Positions 60,801-64,000 of a stretch of 64,000 nt of DNA are shown here, in pieces. Both the position numbers and the translations under genes were made by a program. Each line of letters starts with the position of its first letter. The first letter of the stretch is position 1. The notes beneath the pieces are model-generated. The model was given only the letters and a program-made list of their open reading frames with translations, was not told the origin of the DNA and did not search any database. This DNA comes from Helicobacter winghamensis ATCC BAA-430 (GTDB lineage Bacteria; Campylobacterota; Campylobacteria; Campylobacterales; Helicobacteraceae). The stretch spans positions 806,001-870,000 of the forward strand of contig NZ_CP063533.1 of assembly GCF_028751035.1 (NCBI RefSeq). Reading direction: 5' to 3'.

Positions 60801-62177
60801 TTAGTGAGAATCTAAAAGAGAAATTGCACGCTTAGAAGATTCTTCAATATCTTCAAAGGTTTCAATGATGGAATCCACATTCTCTTTCGTAAGTGTTTGA
60901 CTTAGTTTATCAAGAGCGGAATTTGTATCCTTAAGCAATGCAATTTTTGTTTGATTTAACCCTTCAATATCAAGATTTCCAACCTTTAGAAGCATCTTTT
61001 CATCATCTAAATATTTAGAAATCGGATTAATCGCATTAAAATCACAAGTTTCTTTTCTTAAATTAAAACTTAAATATAAATTAGATTTATATACAATATG
61101 CTCAAGTTTTGAAATACTATGCAATAAACGAGAAGAAAGCTTGTTAAATACCTCTTGTAGGGTTGCTGTAGTCTGCTCCATTCTCCCAAAAACTTCATTA
61201 AAGTTTGTGATATTGCTATGTGTTGAGTTTGCATAATCTGAAATTTGTGCAAAATTATCTTGAATTTCAGCGATCTCTTGTTGCATATTTTGCACTACCA
61301 TTGAGATTCCATTTGTTGCCTTATGAGTTTTTTCTGCAAGTTGACGCACTTCATCAGCAACTACAGCAAATCCTCTTCCGTGCTCCCCTGCTCTAGCTGC
61401 TTCAATACTAGCGTTTAATGCCAATAAATTTGTTTGATTTGCAATATCAGCGATAATATCTACAACAGAGCTAATATCTTTTGACTTTTGCGTAAAGCTA
61501 TCCACGGTGGCTAAATTATCATTAATAATTGCCATTAGAGCATCAATAGATTCTGTAATGCCTGCCACATCTTTTTGTGAATCTTTCGCACTTTTTGTGA
61601 TATTTGTAACATTATCATTCACCACATCAAGCTGCTGCATATCTCCCTCTAAATCTGATGAAATTTTTGTTAAATTCTCATTTTGGCTACCTAAACTCAT
61701 ATCAAGCAATGACTTTGCAAGTGCATTTTGAATGTTTGCCTTTGCATTTTCTTCAATTTTGAGTAATGCTTTGTTGATATTATTAATGTTTTGGATAAAT
61801 GCACCCTTTAGCCCTTGTGCATATGCCAAGCGATAATATTCTTCTTTTTGGGAGCTGTGGATTGCAGTGCTAATCTCACGCATAAAGGCTTCTAAATTAT
61901 CCGCCACTGTATTAAGGTTGTTTGCCATTTCGCACAAATCTGCATCACCTTCAATATGCAACACGCGCTGTTCAAAATGCCCTTTTTGATATTCCCTTGT
62001 TACTTTTAACATATTTTGGATAATACGCTCACGCTCCGTAAATTTCATAATGCCATATCCAAGCACAATAGCAATTAATACATAAATAGCCAAATACACG
62101 CTAATTCCCTGATAAAATGCCTCTGCTCCAACGCCTATCACACAAAGTATAATTGCAAAAATAAGTAAATTTTTCAT
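60801..62177 (-). CDS. cetA: Energy-taxis transducer CetA-like
   Basis: A 458-residue membrane chemoreceptor with two N-terminal helices and almost no periplasmic part, a HAMP-like region (residues about 50-110) and the signalling tip [20 protein letters not shown] followed by [16 protein letters not shown]. The C-terminus has [14 protein letters not shown] with [13 protein letters not shown], resembling the zinc-binding CZB domain. Size and partner match C. jejuni CetA, which works with CetB. It overlaps cetB by 4 bases. Confidence 0.82.
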   Translation of the reverse strand: MKNLLIFAIILCVIGVGAEAFYQGISVYLAIYVLIAIVLGYGIMKFTERERIIQNMLKVTREYQKGHFEQRVLHIEGDADLCEMANNLNTVADNLEAFMREISTAIHSSQKEEYYRLAYAQGLKGAFIQNINNINKALLKIEENAKANIQNALAKSLLDMSLGSQNENLTKISSDLEGDMQQLDVVNDNVTNITKSAKDSQKDVAGITESIDALMAIINDNLATVDSFTQKSKDISSVVDIIADIANQTNLLALNASIEAARAGEHGRGFAVVADEVRQLAEKTHKATNGISMVVQNMQQEIAEIQDNFAQISDYANSTHSNITNFNEVFGRMEQTTATLQEVFNKLSSRLLHSISKLEHIVYKSNLYLSFNLRKETCDFNAINPISKYLDDEKMLLKVGNLDIEGLNQTKIALLKDTNSALDKLSQTLTKENVDSIIETFEDIEESSKRAISLLDSH

Positions 62178-62710
62178 CGGTATCCCCCTACTTCAGCTTG
62201 TTTTTGAAGACTAATAATAAATTCATTCCAGCCTATTTTATTTTGTTGTAAATATTCCATTACAAATTGCACACTAGCATCCAAACCTTTTTCCTTTTCA
62301 ATAACAAGCAACTGCTTGTAAATTTCTATGATTGTTTCAATTCCAGCTTTACTTGGTCTGCGACGCACAGAATAATAACCAATTACCTTTCCATTTTCAT
62401 CATAGGAAGGGGTAACATTTGTAAAAACCCAATAAGTTTTACCATTTTTAGAAAGATTGCAAACAAAAGCAAAGAATTCTCGTTTTGCTTCTATTGTGCT
62501 CCATAAAAGCTTAAAAGCAGCGCGTGGCATAAAAGGATGGCGCACAAGTTTATGTGGCTTCCCTAGAAACTCTTTTTCGCTATAAGCACCATATTTAATA
62601 AAATCAAGATTTCCATAAATAATCTTTCCTTTTAAATCGGTCTTAGAAGTAATTAGTGTGTCATCATTTAACAAAACTTCATTTTTTAGGAGTTTTAATG
62701 CGGATTCCAT
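62174..62710 (-). CDS. cetB: PAS-domain redox sensor CetB-like
   Basis: A 178-residue cytosolic PAS protein of the Aer type: [60 protein letters not shown] and [10 protein letters not shown]. These are the FAD-binding PAS motifs of Aer and CetB (GKPHxLVRHPDMP). It should sense redox state and signal through CetA, encoded just downstream with a 4-base overlap, to steer swimming toward good energy conditions. Confidence 0.84.
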   Translation of the reverse strand: MESALKLLKNEVLLNDDTLITSKTDLKGKIIYGNLDFIKYGAYSEKEFLGKPHKLVRHPFMPRAAFKLLWSTIEAKREFFAFVCNLSKNGKTYWVFTNVTPSYDENGKVIGYYSVRRRPSKAGIETIIEIYKQLLVIEKEKGLDASVQFVMEYLQQNKIGWNEFIISLQKQAEVGGYR

Positions 62711-62870
62711 TTGCTTCCTTATAATAATTTAATACCGATGCAATTATTGTTAAAATTTTATAAAAAAAATATAAATTATAATAATGATTTAAAAGTAATA
62801 ATAAAAATTAAAGCATTTTCTGTATAATTTAAAATTTCAAAATATAAATATATTAAAAATAAGGTTTATA

Positions 62871-63923
62871 ATGCAAAATTACAAACATTCAGATTTTTTA
62901 GATTCCAAAAATGCCCTAGAGCTCTATGATTTAGATCTTTTTACGCTTGGAAATATAGCAGACTCTTTGCGTCAAAAATACTTTGACAAAAAGGTATTTT
63001 TTAACTCCAATCGCCATATTAATCCCACAAATGATTGTGCGGATATTTGTAAATTTTGCGGGTTTTCAGCGCACAGAAAAAATCCAAACGCTTATACAAT
63101 GGATAAAGAGCAGGTCTTGGAAATTGCTAGAGATTCCATAAAATCAGGAGCGCTAGAGCTGCATATTGTGGGTGCGCATAATCCTAAGCTTAATTTAGAA
63201 TGGTATTTAGAACTTTTTAGAACACTTAAAGCAGAATTTCCGCAAGTGCATATTAAAGCATTAACTGCCGCTGAAGTACATTATCTAAGCACAATCTCAA
63301 ACAAAAGCCACCAAGAAGTGTTAGAATTAATGGCGCAAAATGGTGTGGATTCTATGCCTGGTGGGGGTGCGGAGATTTTTGATGAAAAAGTGCGAGATTA
63401 CATTTGCAAGGGTAAGGTGAATTCTAAAACTTGGCTAGAAATCCACGGAATTTGGCATTCTTTAGGTAAAAAGTCTAATGCAACAATGCTTTTTGGACAT
63501 ATAGAATCACGCGAACATCGTATTGATCACTTACTGCGTCTTTACCATCAGCAAGAGAAAAGTGGTGGTTTTAACGCATTTATCCCCCTAGTCTATCAAA
63601 AAGAAAATAATTTCTTAAAAGTTACAGAATTTCCTAGCGGGCAGGAAATTTTAAAAACCATTGCAATTTCTAGGATTTTATTATCAAATATCCCGCATAT
63701 CAAAGCCTATTGGGCAACTTTAGGGCTAAATTTAGCACTTGTTGCACAAGAATTTGGCGCGGATGATATTGATGGAACCATTCAAAGAGAGGCAATTCAA
63801 AGCGCAAGTGGTAGTAAAAGTGCTTACGGAATCACAAAGAACACATTGATTTCCGAAATTAAAGATGCAGGATTTATCCCGGTGGAGCGCGATAGCCTTT
63901 ATAACATCATAAAAATATATTAA
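62871..63923 (+). CDS. mqnE: Aminofutalosine synthase MqnE
   Basis: Radical-SAM enzyme of the futalosine route to menaquinone. The 350-residue product has NPTNDCADICKFCGFSAHRK, with the C-x3-C-x2-C cluster site, then LHIVGAHNPKLNLEWYLELF, LTAAEVHYLS, MPGGGAEIFDEKVRDYIC and ATMLFGHIESREHRIDHLLR, all standard for MqnE. MqnC is excluded by the motif wording. It is 14 bases upstream of the next gene and may form an operon with it. Confidence 0.92.
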   Translation: MQNYKHSDFLDSKNALELYDLDLFTLGNIADSLRQKYFDKKVFFNSNRHINPTNDCADICKFCGFSAHRKNPNAYTMDKEQVLEIARDSIKSGALELHIVGAHNPKLNLEWYLELFRTLKAEFPQVHIKALTAAEVHYLSTISNKSHQEVLELMAQNGVDSMPGGGAEIFDEKVRDYICKGKVNSKTWLEIHGIWHSLGKKSNATMLFGHIESREHRIDHLLRLYHQQEKSGGFNAFIPLVYQKENNFLKVTEFPSGQEILKTIAISRILLSNIPHIKAYWATLGLNLALVAQEFGADDIDGTIQREAIQSASGSKSAYGITKNTLISEIKDAGFIPVERDSLYNIIKIY

Positions 63924-63937
63924 ACAAGGAGATAAAG

Positions 63938-64000
63938 ATGCAATATTATAGCTATGAAATGTTTAGAGAAGATATGAAAGAGCTTGTAAGTCAAATTGAT
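63938..64000 (+). CDS. 5' end of a gene, possibly a phosphoribosyltransferase (partial)
   Basis: ATG 63938 behind AAGGAGATAA opens a frame of 21 codons running off the window (YYSYEMFREDMKELVSQI). The start resembles xanthine-guanine phosphoribosyltransferases of Helicobacter (H.YSYE.F..D...L), but too little is present to be sure. Confidence 0.4.
   Translation, partial: MQYYSYEMFREDMKELVSQID

Overview
The window reads as chromosome of an epsilonproteobacterium, almost certainly a Helicobacter of the enterohepatic/urease-negative kind. The evidence is the low GC, the truB-csrA-ispE-smpB-exbB-exbD order, a XerH-type recombinase, the futalosine-pathway enzyme MqnE, a CetA/CetB energy-taxis pair and a GuaA enlarged by inserted domains. 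The species cannot be fixed from the sequence. No rRNA, tRNA or CRISPR array was found.

Layout. 0-9 kb: housekeeping genes (csrA, ispE, smpB, exbBD), then a second proton-driven motor pair resembling ZorA/ZorB without Zorya effectors, an aromatic amino-acid permease and an HsdM-HsdS-like fusion. 9-15.4 kb: a large autotransporter behind a 12-G tract, then rpoD; both are broken by many one-base losses in short homopolymers, which looks more like sequence error than biology. 15.4-25 kb: pepF, an SspB-like protein, two cysteine-stripped relatives of the fumarate reductase iron-sulfur and CCG subunits, cutA, uvrC, a DciA-like gene, a tiny LptM-like lipoprotein and nadB. 25-34 kb: an ABC importer without a binding protein, hemJ, argH, menG and an arsenic operon (arsP-arsR-arsB-MFS) with a palindromic operator. 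34-40 kb: guaA carrying two inserted GNAT acetyltransferase domains, then a DUF262/HNH nuclease and a broken methyltransferase. 40-43.6 kb: feoAB and xerH.

43.7-60.7 kb is a roughly 17 kb, AT-rich integrated plasmid flanked by direct copies of a dif-like site, one beside xerH. It carries a replication initiator, relaxase, ParA with a ribbon-helix-helix partner, a Toprim primase, a PcfJ-like protein, TrbJ, TrbM, an EexN-like lipoprotein, an SNase, a possible type I toxin locus and a decayed toxin-antitoxin pair. Its 22-bp iterons lie at the far right end, but if the element is closed at the dif sites they fall about 0.5 kb upstream of rep, so integration appears to have split a plasmid origin. 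60.8-64 kb returns to core genes (cetA, cetB, mqnE and a partial gene).

The strongest candidates for something undescribed are the dif-integrated plasmid with its split origin, the GuaA double GNAT insertion, the iron-sulfur 'ghost' operon, and a GGAATC/GATTCC word that is dense in core DNA, sparse in the plasmid and paired in terminators, as DNA uptake sequences are.
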